A DNA stretch of 54,688 nucleotides from Methanomassiliicoccaceae archaeon UBA480 (GTDB lineage: Archaea > Thermoplasmatota > Thermoplasmata > Methanomassiliicoccales > Methanomethylophilaceae). Numbering within the stretch: position 1 is the stretch's first letter; every line of letters begins with the position of its first letter. The notes below the pieces were generated by a model. That model was not told where the DNA came from and did not search any database. It saw only the letters and a program-made list of their open reading frames with translations. This document shows positions 16,167 to 24,016 of the stretch, piece after piece. Where the stretch lies: contig DAXO01000064.1 of assembly GCA_002506425.1 (NCBI GenBank), forward strand, positions 8,069-62,756, given 5' to 3'. The translations under genes were made by a program, and so were the position numbers.

Positions 16167-17230
16167 CAGATCACCAGAAGCCCTTTGATAGTCTCGGTGT
16201 CCAGACCGCTCTCGACTCCTCTCGAGATGGTCCTGATGTTGCCGACCTCGATCTCCTTGTGGATCATGTAGTCGAGTATCGGAACGACCGACAGGGGGTA
16301 CATGTGCGAGAACTTCTTCGCCTCGGCGATCTCGTACTTCTTCATCTCGGTGACGACGTCCCTGATGCTGACGTTGTCGGCCTCCACGAGCTCCTTGATG
16401 ATCTCGTAGAAGTCGAGCTGCGACAGGTCGGACGCCGCGGCGGCGATGGTCTCGGCATTGGCAAGCTGCATAGCGTACCTGTTGTCGATCTGCCTTCCGC
16501 CCGGGATGATGTACTTCATGACCTCCTCGCCGTAGATCCCTTCGGCCTTGAGCTTGAGGATCGTCTCGAGGTTCCTGACGTCGATCTCCATCCTGACATA
16601 GTCCTGGAACATCCTGGTGGGCCTCGACGAGGGGTCGATGCTCTTCAGGAGTCTCACATAGTGGTACTTGTCGAGATAGTCCTCGATCTCTCCCAGGTTC
16701 CCGGAGGCCTTGTAGGCCGCGAGGACGTCCTGGGGGATCGTCACATGCTCCATCTTGCAGTAGTTGGCGAGTATATCGTCCACGTTGTCGAGGGCGATCA
16801 GCTTCTCCAGAGATTCGGATTTGAGGCTGCCGGCAGGCACAAGGTCCTCCCTGACCTCGTCGGCTCCCAGACCGTATGACTTCCCGCGGAGGATAACCTT
16901 CAGGTTCCAGATATCCCACTTCTCGAGATATGCCGCAACCATCGTGTTGAGTTCACCCTGAGAGGCTCCGAGGATGCTGCCGAACACCTTCGCCATGTTC
17001 TCGTACGTGGCGTGCTCGACGAGGTCGATGCCCTCGAGCCTCCCGGCGAGGTCGGCCATCTCCTTCTGATAGCCGGACTCGCTGATGTAACGGGAGATCT
17101 CGGGGACGCTCATCTGCAGCATCTTGTTGTAGTCCTCATCCTTGAGGAGAAGGGCCTTCTTGGCCTTCACCCTGGATACGGTGTACGCATAGTTTCCTGC
17201 TCTTCCGCTGCGGTTGAACATGGGTCTCAC
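16166..17230 (-). CDS. atpC: A-type ATP synthase subunit C
   Basis: 354-aa subunit C (homologous to eukaryotic V-ATPase subunit d), the funnel linking the rotor ring to the central stalk. The family N-terminus NYAYTVSRVKAKKALLL and helical repeats with LEKWDIWNLKVILRGK are present. A GTG at 17230 overlaps the atpE stop as GTGA; an ATG three codons later is an alternative start. Confidence 0.94.
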   Translation of the reverse strand: MRPMFNRSGRAGNYAYTVSRVKAKKALLLKDEDYNKMLQMSVPEISRYISESGYQKEMADLAGRLEGIDLVEHATYENMAKVFGSILGASQGELNTMVAAYLEKWDIWNLKVILRGKSYGLGADEVREDLVPAGSLKSESLEKLIALDNVDDILANYCKMEHVTIPQDVLAAYKASGNLGEIEDYLDKYHYVRLLKSIDPSSRPTRMFQDYVRMEIDVRNLETILKLKAEGIYGEEVMKYIIPGGRQIDNRYAMQLANAETIAAAASDLSQLDFYEIIKELVEADNVSIRDVVTEMKKYEIAEAKKFSHMYPLSVVPILDYMIHKEIEVGNIRTISRGVESGLDTETIKGLLVI

Positions 17231-17784
17231 CCGAACAGGATGTCGGACACTGCCTTGATCTCGCGGTCCCAGATGGACTGGAGGAGCGTGGAGTACTGCA
17301 TATCGATCTCTACGGACCCGTCCTCGCTCTGGAGGATGAGGCCGGAGGAGATCCTCGCGTCCTTTACGACAGCGGACACGCCGAGCTGTGCGGCGGTGAA
17401 GTCGTCCTTCTCGGACATGAGGGCCTTAGGGTTGTCGATGATGCCGGAGGCTACGCCGACCATGGCCTTGTAGTGCTTCAGCTTCTCGTCGCTGGAGGCG
17501 CCCTCCAGCTGAGCCAGCATGCCGTCGAAGGCCTCGCTCAGGAGCTCCTTCTTCTTCGCCAGCACGATCTTCTTGCTCTCGAGCTCGGCGCTGGAGAGCT
17601 CCTGGCGGTTGAGGGACTCAATTGCCTCTTTGAGCCTCTTGTCCTCTTTGTCCTTCAACTCGGCGATCTTCGCGTCCGCGTCGGCGTTGATCTTCGCGAT
17701 CTCGGCATCGGCATCGGCCTTGATGGCCGCCGCCTTGGCGTCGGCATCGGCGAGGATCTCCTGAGTTACATTCGATAGTGCCAT
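17227..17784 (-). CDS. atpE: A-type ATP synthase subunit E
   Basis: 185-aa peripheral-stalk subunit E, which pairs with H to hold the head against rotation. The N-terminal half is an Ala/Asp/Lys coiled coil (ILADADAKAAAIKADADAEI); the C-terminal half is globular and binds the head. I chose ATG at 17784 (MALSNVTQEIL) because AGGA lies 7 bases upstream, dropping eight residues of the longer frame. Confidence 0.92.
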   Translation of the reverse strand: MALSNVTQEILADADAKAAAIKADADAEIAKINADADAKIAELKDKEDKRLKEAIESLNRQELSSAELESKKIVLAKKKELLSEAFDGMLAQLEGASSDEKLKHYKAMVGVASGIIDNPKALMSEKDDFTAAQLGVSAVVKDARISSGLILQSEDGSVEIDMQYSTLLQSIWDREIKAVSDILFG

Positions 17785-17804
17785 GAGGATTCCTCTTGGC
17801 CTAA

Positions 17805-18047
17805 TCACTCGATGTAACCAGTTGCGACGAAGATTCCGAGGATAGCGATAACCAGTCCGAAGATGACGATGGTCTCGGGGAGAACCATGAAGATCATTGC
17901 CTTTCCGAAGAGAGACTGGTCCTCGGTGATAGCTCCGACGGCCGCGGCTCCGACGTCTTTCTCGGCCATTCCAGCACCGAGTCCGGTGAGTCCGACAGCA
18001 AGTCCAGCTCCGATTGCGATGAGTCCAATTCCAATTCCCTCTGCCAT
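17805..18047 (-). CDS. atpK: A-type ATP synthase rotor subunit K (c subunit)
   Basis: 80-aa rotor-ring proteolipid, one hairpin of two membrane helices. Helix 1 is IGLIAIGAGLAVGLTGLGAG, and helix 2 carries the ion-binding Glu in the context VLPETIVIFGLV. Helix 1 shows no Gln where sodium-binding rotor subunits usually have one. I chose the second ATG (18047), which has GAGGT six bases upstream; the first ATG (18053) overlaps the atpI stop as ATGA. Only one hairpin is encoded, not the doubled or tripled form of some methanogens. Confidence 0.94.
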   Translation of the reverse strand: MAEGIGIGLIAIGAGLAVGLTGLGAGMAEKDVGAAAVGAITEDQSLFGKAMIFMVLPETIVIFGLVIAILGIFVATGYIE

Positions 18048-18049
18048 TT

Positions 18050-20095
18050 TCATACCTCTTTAGTTGCTTTTTCTTTGGTTGAAACGGTTTTCTCGCGTTT
18101 GATCTTGAGCGGGCTGTATTCGATGCCTCCGCCCTCGAAGAATTTGGCCATGAGCTCGACGAACTGCAACCTGAGTCCGTGCAGACCGGCCGAAAGGATG
18201 GCCAGGGTCCAGATCATCAGGTGCATGAACGCGAAGAGGATAAGTCCGACGATGAAGCCGGCTGCTCCTCCGAGTCCGAGTCCGATCATCTCTATTGCGA
18301 TGTAGTTGAACGCCAGAGCCATTCCGGCCTTGGACATTCCGATCGCAGCCAAACGTGTATAGGAAAGGATGTTACCGATGATACCGGGCAGTTCGAGAAC
18401 AGCCTGGATACCCTCGTGTTTGATATTCATCGCTACTTCGATGACGATGAAGACTATGCCGATCGCGAGGAAGGGCAGGACATCGCCGAAGCTGAACTGG
18501 TCGCTGTAGATTAGGACCATAGCGAGAGCATAGCACACGAAGACGAGTCCGATGAATCCGAAGATCCATCCTCCCTTCTCCATGAAGCCGTGCTTGAAGT
18601 CGTGCTGGATGGTCTTGTTGTACAGTGCGCACAGGTATCCGATCAGCAGGTGAACGATACCGATGTACACGGACAGTTTGAGAAGGAATCCGACCTCGTG
18701 CAGCTTTCCGACTCCGACCTCGAAAGGCAGGAACGTGAAGACGGATGCGAGATCGAAGTTCTCGACGTTGAAGATCTCGGTGAAGATCCTCTCCCAAGTC
18801 CATTCGACACCTTCGATATGACCCTCTCCGACGAAGTGCATTCCCAGGCATTCTCCGAAGAAGAAGAATCCGAAGATGAACGCCCATATGCCTCCGAAGA
18901 AGAGTACAGTAGCGATTGCACGCCAGTCCTTGTGGTGCGTGACCTTGAGGCCGTACGCGCCCAGGATTATGAACGGGATGGCGTATCCCACGTCTCCGAC
19001 CATCAGTCCGAAGAACATCGGAAGGAATATCGCGATCAGGATGGAAGGGTCAATCTCCTGATACTTGGGCACCGACACGAGCTTGGTCGGATACTCGAAC
19101 TCCTTCACGACTGCTCCATTGTTGAACTTTGTCGGAGCGTCTTTGAACCTCGGCTCAGCATTCTCGGATTCCTCGAGCTTCCTGCCGCGGGTCTCCTGCA
19201 CCTCCACATAGACGCCCTCGACCTTGGACTCGATCTCCGTCTTGACGGATTCGGTCCTGGCCTCCGGCACCCATGCGTCGATGACGAAGGTGTACTCGCT
19301 GGTCGCAATCCTTACAGGGATCTCTCCCTTCTGGACCTCGATGGAAAGCTCTTCGTCCGAAGCGCTGAGGAAGTCCTTGTGTTTGTTAAGAAGGCTCTCC
19401 AGCTCTTTCGAGACATTCTCGAGATCCGCCTGCGCGGCCTCGATCTCGCGGTCCGTCCTGGTGAGGGCGGCAGCCGCGGAACCGGTGTCGTTGGGAACGG
19501 TGATCTCGGAGAAGCCGTAATCGGAAAGGATGGACTGGACTTTGTCCTTGTCCGAAACCTTAGCGAACACGGCGACTACGTTGCCCTTCTTCTTGTCGAA
19601 GGAGGGGAAGACTTCGCAGCCCACACCGGAGAGTGCAGACGTCGGGTCCTCGGCAACGGTTCCGACCGTGGAGAATATGCTCCTGTAACCGGAGTACAGC
19701 TCCAGATCGATCGGTATGTCAGAAAGAAGCTCAAGATTCTTCCTCGTAGCGTTTAACTCGGTGATTCTCTGATTGAGATCATTCCTCTTGTCGAAGACGG
19801 ATGTTATCTCCGCCTCGACAATCTCGACGCTGTCAGATGATATCTGGCTCTTGATTTCGTCCTCGGAAATGGGCTGGGTCTTCATGTTCTTGGTGATACC
19901 AAGTCCCTTCTCCATCGCACGCACCTTCAGCAGCCTCTCGGATGCCTTGGGAGAGTACGGACGGGGTGTTCCGAGTGTGAAACCTTCATCCGCGCCGACG
20001 GTATGATCGATCAGGTGGATGGCCTTCACATCGTACAAGGCCTCGATGACCTCGTCCATGTGAGATTTGGCACCCACGATCACAATCCTACTCAT
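18050..20095 (-). CDS. atpI: A-type ATP synthase membrane subunit I (a subunit)
   Basis: 681-aa stator subunit. The first half is a soluble domain with long coiled coils; the second half has seven to eight membrane spans that form the ion half-channels. The membrane part starts near PKYQEIDPSILIAIFLPMFFG, a family hallmark, and includes GNILSYTRLAAIGMSKAGMA with the essential Arg. I chose ATG at 20095 (MSRIVIVGAK), 4 bp after atpH, over an ATG that overlaps atpH by 14 bp. Confidence 0.95.
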   Translation of the reverse strand: MSRIVIVGAKSHMDEVIEALYDVKAIHLIDHTVGADEGFTLGTPRPYSPKASERLLKVRAMEKGLGITKNMKTQPISEDEIKSQISSDSVEIVEAEITSVFDKRNDLNQRITELNATRKNLELLSDIPIDLELYSGYRSIFSTVGTVAEDPTSALSGVGCEVFPSFDKKKGNVVAVFAKVSDKDKVQSILSDYGFSEITVPNDTGSAAAALTRTDREIEAAQADLENVSKELESLLNKHKDFLSASDEELSIEVQKGEIPVRIATSEYTFVIDAWVPEARTESVKTEIESKVEGVYVEVQETRGRKLEESENAEPRFKDAPTKFNNGAVVKEFEYPTKLVSVPKYQEIDPSILIAIFLPMFFGLMVGDVGYAIPFIILGAYGLKVTHHKDWRAIATVLFFGGIWAFIFGFFFFGECLGMHFVGEGHIEGVEWTWERIFTEIFNVENFDLASVFTFLPFEVGVGKLHEVGFLLKLSVYIGIVHLLIGYLCALYNKTIQHDFKHGFMEKGGWIFGFIGLVFVCYALAMVLIYSDQFSFGDVLPFLAIGIVFIVIEVAMNIKHEGIQAVLELPGIIGNILSYTRLAAIGMSKAGMALAFNYIAIEMIGLGLGGAAGFIVGLILFAFMHLMIWTLAILSAGLHGLRLQFVELMAKFFEGGGIEYSPLKIKREKTVSTKEKATKEV

Positions 20096-20099
20096 CGAC

Positions 20100-20441
20100 T
20101 CAGGAAGTGACATTTAGGGTCCTCTCGAATTCTTTATTGAGAAAATCTTTGACTTCCTGCATTTTCGCCTCAGAGGTCCTCTCGATAGCAGCTGCCTCGT
20201 CCCTGCCTTTGGCAAGCATGGACTCGCGCTTCACCTTGAGGTCGTCTTTCTCCTTGGCGATGGCGGACTCGTAAGAGCTGCGCATCTGAGCCTCAGCGTC
20301 CTGAATCTTCTTCACAGAATCTCTGCGAGATTCGGCGATGGCGGATTTCTTGTCTGCTTCGGCCTTAGCGACCTTGGCATCGGCATCCGCCTCCGCTTTC
20401 TTAATTTCCGAAAGTATGTCAGTTCGGCTCAAATTCAACAC
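20100..20441 (-). CDS. atpH: A-type ATP synthase subunit H
   Basis: 113-aa (or slightly shorter) peripheral-stalk subunit, nearly all a right-handed-type coiled coil rich in Ala, Lys and Glu (ILSEIKKAEADADAKVAKAE). It opens the ATP synthase operon. The start is unclear: GTG at 20441, TTG next to it, and TTG at 20432 are possible. The last has GGAG at the best spacing (8 bases). Confidence 0.85.
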   Translation of the reverse strand: MLNLSRTDILSEIKKAEADADAKVAKAEADKKSAIAESRRDSVKKIQDAEAQMRSSYESAIAKEKDDLKVKRESMLAKGRDEAAAIERTSEAKMQEVKDFLNKEFERTLNVTS

Positions 20442-20495
20442 TCCCCGACCCTGCGGTTCGTATCTTTTTACCGTACTTAATGCTAACCCTCTGGA

Positions 20496-20514
20496 AACGG
20501 CTGGAAAAGCCGTT
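20496..20514 (-). terminator. hairpin after the dCMP deaminase gene
   Basis: AACGGCT (20496-20502) and AGCCGTT (20508-20514) form a perfect stem with a 5-nt loop, between the end of the deaminase gene and the start of atpH on the same strand. It probably separates the two transcripts. Confidence 0.45.
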
Positions 20515-20547
20515 ATTGCACAGTGAGGAGGCGCAGAAACAGCGAGG

Positions 20548-21000
20548 TCAGTTGGATGGATGATATTCCCTTATGACGACATCGGTCTCCTTCAGAATCT
20601 GATGGGACAGATCGTCGATGTATCCTTCGTCGTAGACGATTTCCTTGATGCCGGCATTTATGAGGATCTTGGCGCACATGGAGCACGGGAAAGTAGTGGT
20701 GTAGATCGTCGCTCCTTTCACGCTGACTCCGAAATACGCCGCCTGCGCGACGGCATTCTGTTCAGCGTGGACACCTCTGCACAACTCATGCCTGGTTCCA
20801 GATGGGATATTCATCTGAACCCTGATGCAGCCGAGCTCCTCGCAATGACGGGTCCCCTTCGGAGATCCGTTGTATCCTGTGGACAAAACCCTCTTGTCCT
20901 TGACGATGACGGCACCGACCTTCCTTCTCAGACATGTGGACCTCGTGGATACCAGGCGCGCCATCTCCATGAAGTACTCGTCATTGCTGGGTCTATCCAT
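20548..21000 (-). CDS. deoxycytidylate (dCMP) deaminase
   Basis: 150-aa zinc enzyme that converts dCMP to dUMP for thymidylate synthesis. The zinc site is HAEQNAV with the catalytic Glu, plus PCSMCAK. RRKVGAVIV, STGYNGSPKG and the extra Cys-rich insertion (RHCEELGC) are typical of ComEB-type dCMP deaminases. The ATG at 21000 is leaderless, with TATATA 24-32 bases upstream. It stands alone. Confidence 0.93.
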   Translation of the reverse strand: MDRPSNDEYFMEMARLVSTRSTCLRRKVGAVIVKDKRVLSTGYNGSPKGTRHCEELGCIRVQMNIPSGTRHELCRGVHAEQNAVAQAAYFGVSVKGATIYTTTFPCSMCAKILINAGIKEIVYDEGYIDDLSHQILKETDVVIREYHPSN

Positions 21001-21128
21001 GAGACTGAATCTCTCCGCGAAGATATATAAACGACTGTACTAAAGCTCCAATCGACCCGCATCATTTTCCCCGTACCGTTTCCAAACCATGCGATACCGA
21101 CGCATAGGGTTAACATCTAAAACCGATA

Positions 21129-21974
21129 TTGAGAGGCGTGGACAGAGAAACCAGGAACTTCGTCGCCGTAATAGGCGTCTTCGCCGTCATCGTGGCAGGA
21201 GGATACTGCGCTCTTATGCTGTACACAGGCCTGTCGCTTCCATTCAGCTCGGTCGTCTCCGAAAGCATGCAGCACGACAACGAGCGCTCGGAGATAGGTG
21301 TCATAGACACAGGGGACATCGTCATAGTCTCGGACCCGTCAAAAAGAGAGATCCAGAGCTATGTGGAAGGATACAGCACCGGCTTCAAAACATTCGGAGA
21401 TTACGGATCCGTCATAATCTACGACAGGGACTCCAATAAGAATCCTGTGATACATCGTGCCATCGTATGGCTCGACTACAATGAAAGCACAGGAACCTGG
21501 TCGTCGGCCGAGCTTTCGAACTATAGCGATTGGCATTGCAATTTCGTATCGGACAATGGAGTCCAAACATGCCAATGGAACGACCTGCGCGGCACATTGG
21601 TCATCCACGTAAATGACAAAGAAGCGACGATAGATCTCAATACCCTCGAAAAAAAGAGCGGGTACCTCACCATGGGCGACAATCCCGTCACAAATCCGAG
21701 CTTCGATCAGTCTTTCGGAATTGTAGATCATCCTATAGACATGGACGACATAAGATCTGTACCTGTCATGGAGATTCCGTGGCTCGGAATAATCAAACTC
21801 ATGATGAATGGGAATACGCATGTATCACACGTGCCCAACAGTCTCCCTTCGCTTCTGATGGAGATATTCCTCATCTTCGCTGTGCTCATTCTGATAGATG
21901 TAATTGCCCTCCATAGAGCAACTGCATCGATGGAAAAGACCATATCTTCAGTGAAAAGATGGATCAAATCCTGA
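21129..21974 (+). CDS. S26-type signal peptidase-like membrane protein
   Basis: About 280-aa protein with one N-terminal membrane span (FVAVIGVFAVIVAGGYCALM) and one C-terminal span (LLMEIFLIFAVLILIDVIAL). The signal peptidase I/Sec11 features are SESMQ near residue 46 (Ser nucleophile), PVIHRAI near 108 (His of the archaeal Ser-His type) and GYLTMGDNP near 183 (Asp). Catalysis would face the outside. The middle contains an insert with Asn/Trp-rich sequence (NYSDWHCNF). The start is TTG at 21129 or GTG at 21138. It may be the housekeeping enzyme or a dedicated one. Confidence 0.82.
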   Translation: MRGVDRETRNFVAVIGVFAVIVAGGYCALMLYTGLSLPFSSVVSESMQHDNERSEIGVIDTGDIVIVSDPSKREIQSYVEGYSTGFKTFGDYGSVIIYDRDSNKNPVIHRAIVWLDYNESTGTWSSAELSNYSDWHCNFVSDNGVQTCQWNDLRGTLVIHVNDKEATIDLNTLEKKSGYLTMGDNPVTNPSFDQSFGIVDHPIDMDDIRSVPVMEIPWLGIIKLMMNGNTHVSHVPNSLPSLLMEIFLIFAVLILIDVIALHRATASMEKTISSVKRWIKS

Positions 21975-22009
21975 TTTTATCCATATATCGAGGTATGGGA
22001 GGGGTCATA

Positions 22010-22038
22010 CCCCCCCACCCCTCCATTTCCACTGGAAC
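22010..22038 (-). repeat. origin recognition box, left copy
   Basis: Read on the minus strand this gives TTCCAGTGGAAA, then TGGAGGGG, T and seven Gs. That matches the archaeal ORB layout: a dyad TTCCAGTGGAA followed by a G-run. It is a perfect 28-bp match, inverted, to 23560-23587, with orc1/cdc6 between them. Just next to it GTATG (21993-21997) and CATAC (22006-22010) pair around a second G-rich stretch. Confidence 0.85.
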
Positions 22039-22053
22039 TAAAATAGAGACTCA

Positions 22054-23295
22054 TCACATCAGCGTTGTCTGCTTTCTGGACCTGAAATCTGAGAAAAGCT
22101 CATCCGATTTTACCATCTCGACGATATCCTTGGGAATGCAGAGTTCTATCTCCTTGGTACGACCGGTTCTACCATTGGATTTGATCTTGGCATGGATTAT
22201 ACCTAACATATCCAATTCCTGAATCAAACCGGTGATTCTTCTCTGACTGAGAACGGATTGGCCTATGCATTCGCAGACGAATTTGTAAGAAGTATAGGTA
22301 TCTCCGGTAGTAGCAGGAGAAAGACCCTTCTCACTGTTCCTGATGATGCCCATAAGGAGTATCTTGGATTGAATCGTCAGAGTCTTTATGACTTCAACGA
22401 TGGCATCGACCTCGATTTTGCTTCTTGCTGAACGGACATGAGCGGATGTGACTTTGAAATCTCCGTTTCTCTCCGCTATTTCGGCAGAGATTCTGAGAAG
22501 CTCCAAAGCTCTTCTCGCATCACCCATTTCCTGTGCGGACAAAGCTGCACAGTACGGAATGACATCATCGTCGAGGACTCCTTTATCGAATGCCATCGAT
22601 GCCCTGTCATAAAGGATATCCTGGAGCTGATCCACACCATAGGGAGGGAATACCAGTTTCTCTTCTCCCAATCTGCTCTTGATCTTCGGACTCAGAAGCT
22701 CGGTGAATTTAGCATTGTTCGTTATACCGATCAGAGAGACTCTGGAATACTGAAGAACTTCATTGATCGTAGTGAGATAATAGAAGATATCGTCACCGTT
22801 CTTCTGAATGGATCTGTCGATCTCATCGAGAACGATGATGAAGACCTTGTTCTCCTTATCGAGTATCTCTGTCAATGCCGACAGGATCTTATCCAGACTC
22901 CATCCGGTGAATGGAATCTTGTTGATATCCTTCACAATCTGATTGGATATGCTATATAGGATTCCGTATGCGGTATCATTCACTTCGCAATTGACGTATA
23001 CGAAGCATATGTTGTTCTGATCCGGATCAGCTTTTTTCAATTCCTTTCCAATGAAATTCATTACAGCCGTCTTTCCGGTTCCGGTTTTTCCTATTACCAG
23101 GATATTGGAGGGTTTGTCACCGCTCAATGCCGGAGCTATGATTTCCACGATAGCATCGATTTTGTCTTTGCGATGAGGCAGTTTGTCAGGTATGTACGTG
23201 GTTTGAAGGATCTTGGAGTTCTTCACTAGTTTATGTCTGTTTTTGACGTATTGCGTGAAGATGTTGTCTTCATTTTCCATCGGAACCACCACCAT
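22054..23295 (-). CDS. cdc6: Orc1/Cdc6 replication initiator
   Basis: About 413-aa AAA+ initiator that binds origin boxes and loads MCM. It has Walker A (GKTGTGKTAVMNF), Walker B (FIIVLDEIDRSI), sensor 1 (LIGITNN) and sensor 2 (GDARRALELLR). A C-terminal winged helix (SQRRITGLIQELDMLGIIHA) reads the ORB. A TATA-like AATATTATAAAC (about 23315-23326) points to a leaderless start at ATG 23295; ATG 23280 is the alternative. A partial ORB overlaps the predicted transcription start, which suggests self-control. Codon use is more AT-rich than its neighbours. Confidence 0.95.
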   Translation of the reverse strand: MVVVPMENEDNIFTQYVKNRHKLVKNSKILQTTYIPDKLPHRKDKIDAIVEIIAPALSGDKPSNILVIGKTGTGKTAVMNFIGKELKKADPDQNNICFVYVNCEVNDTAYGILYSISNQIVKDINKIPFTGWSLDKILSALTEILDKENKVFIIVLDEIDRSIQKNGDDIFYYLTTINEVLQYSRVSLIGITNNAKFTELLSPKIKSRLGEEKLVFPPYGVDQLQDILYDRASMAFDKGVLDDDVIPYCAALSAQEMGDARRALELLRISAEIAERNGDFKVTSAHVRSARSKIEVDAIVEVIKTLTIQSKILLMGIIRNSEKGLSPATTGDTYTSYKFVCECIGQSVLSQRRITGLIQELDMLGIIHAKIKSNGRTGRTKEIELCIPKDIVEMVKSDELFSDFRSRKQTTLM

Positions 23296-23306
23296 TTCCA
23301 CTGAAC
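23293..23306 (-). repeat. partial origin recognition box at the orc1/cdc6 start
   Basis: Minus-strand GTTCAGTGGAAATG differs from the full box by one missing base in the dyad, and is followed by GGTGGTGG instead of a G-run. It lies across the predicted transcription and translation start of orc1/cdc6, so an initiator bound here could block its own promoter. Confidence 0.55.
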
Positions 23307-23340
23307 GGAATCTTGTTTATAATATTATCCGAAACCTCTG

Positions 23341-23354
23341 TTTCCAGTAGAAAT
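23341..23354 (+). repeat. degenerate origin recognition box
   Basis: TTTCCAGTAGAAAT differs from the two full boxes by a single base in the dyad (A for G) and lacks the following G-run. It lies 20 bp beyond the AT-rich stretch 23313-23330, inside the inferred origin. Confidence 0.5.
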
Positions 23355-23449
23355 CTGATGCAGAATGCTCAGATTTTCTCAGGTCGTTCTTTTCTGTTTT
23401 TATATCGGGAGATTCATAGCGGTTTCATCCGCAAAAGGAGTATCCAGAA

Positions 23450-23536
23450 ATGAAAGGTTGGCTCGTAATTGGTGCATGTGTACTCGGAATAGCTGCTTTC
23501 GTAGGCATTCTCTACGTTCTCGGAACAATGGCCTGA
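23450..23536 (+). CDS. 28-aa single-span membrane peptide inside the origin
   Basis: The ATG at 23450 has GGAG 9 bases upstream and a TATA-like TTTTTATATC 45-55 bases upstream, and it is followed by a hairpin with a T-run, so the gene has every signal of a real transcription unit. The peptide is almost entirely one membrane helix (WLVIGACVLGIAAFVGILYV) with Lys at position 2 and an LGTMA tail. No family is recognised. It lies between the degenerate and the full origin box. Confidence 0.6.
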   Translation: MKGWLVIGACVLGIAAFVGILYVLGTMA

Positions 23537-23555
23537 AGGCCCCATTCCCCTTTTT
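23530..23555 (+). terminator. hairpin plus T-run after the 28-aa peptide gene
   Basis: GGCC-TGAA-GGCC (23530-23541) overlaps the peptide stop codon and is followed by CCCATTCCCC and five Ts. This resembles an intrinsic terminator and ends just before the right origin box. Confidence 0.5.
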
Positions 23556-23559
23556 CTGT

Positions 23560-23587
23560 TTCCAGTGGAAATGGAGGGGTGGGGGGG
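23560..23587 (+). repeat. origin recognition box, right copy
   Basis: Plus-strand TTCCAGTGGAAA, then TGGAGGGG, T and seven Gs: 28 bases identical to the reverse complement of 22010-22037. The two copies point outward in opposite directions about 1.5 kb apart around orc1/cdc6. The G-rich arm continues to TTGG and could fold into a G-quadruplex. Confidence 0.85.
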
Positions 23588-23656
23588 TTGGTGCGATGAC
23601 CAGTAAGTGTAATTGCACACCTCCTCCTTTTTATCTACAGGTTCCGACACGGATTC

Positions 23657-23944
23657 GTGTCATCCAGAAAGTATGCGGTCGTAGGATTCTCGATCGTTCT
23701 CATAGCGGTGCTCTTCCTGTCATTCTCGGAAGACATGGTCAATGATGGATACGATATGACTGGGATAGTGCATGATGTGAAGAAATCCGATGCCGGTTTT
23801 GTCTTCTACATCGACACTGTCGACGGGACATACAGATGCTTTGATGATGCTCGTCCGATCGAATTGGGCTTCTATGGAGTCAACGGATCGTTCTCCGATG
23901 ACGGCAGCATATTCTTCATAGAGTCTATGTCGTGTCTTGACTGA
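23657..23944 (+). CDS. small membrane-anchored protein of unknown function
   Basis: 95-aa protein starting at GTG 23657, with a TATA-like TTTTTATCTAC about 25 bases upstream (leaderless). One N-terminal membrane span (YAVVGFSIVLIAVLFLSFSE) is followed by a domain of about 65 residues that looks all-beta (TGIVHDVKKSDAGFVFYIDT, then TYRCFDDARP), reminiscent of small OB-like folds. Two Cys residues (in YRCF and SMSCLD) could bond outside the cell. No family is recognised. Confidence 0.65.
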   Translation: MSSRKYAVVGFSIVLIAVLFLSFSEDMVNDGYDMTGIVHDVKKSDAGFVFYIDTVDGTYRCFDDARPIELGFYGVNGSFSDDGSIFFIESMSCLD

Positions 23945-24016
23945 ACAAATAGATGTTTTCAGTCTTCCAAACTGGTCATTTTAAGAATCGATAATCCATA
24001 GCAAGACGGGATCAGA

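Larger units (their letters stand above)
23307..23660. other. inferred replication origin region
   Basis: The gap between orc1/cdc6 and the gene at 23657 holds an AT-rich stretch (23313-23330, TTGTTTATAATATTATCC) suited to unwinding, a degenerate box (23341-23354), a tiny membrane-peptide gene and the right full box (23560-23587). Archaeal origins typically lie next to their orc1/cdc6 gene and are framed by ORBs, as here. Several replication genes lie within 35 kb on either side. No skew was calculated, so origin use is inferred. Confidence 0.75.

Noticed and set aside
12105..20441. Intein or frameshift in the ATP synthase operon
   Set aside because: All nine subunits are full length, in the standard order, with 1-20 bp junctions.
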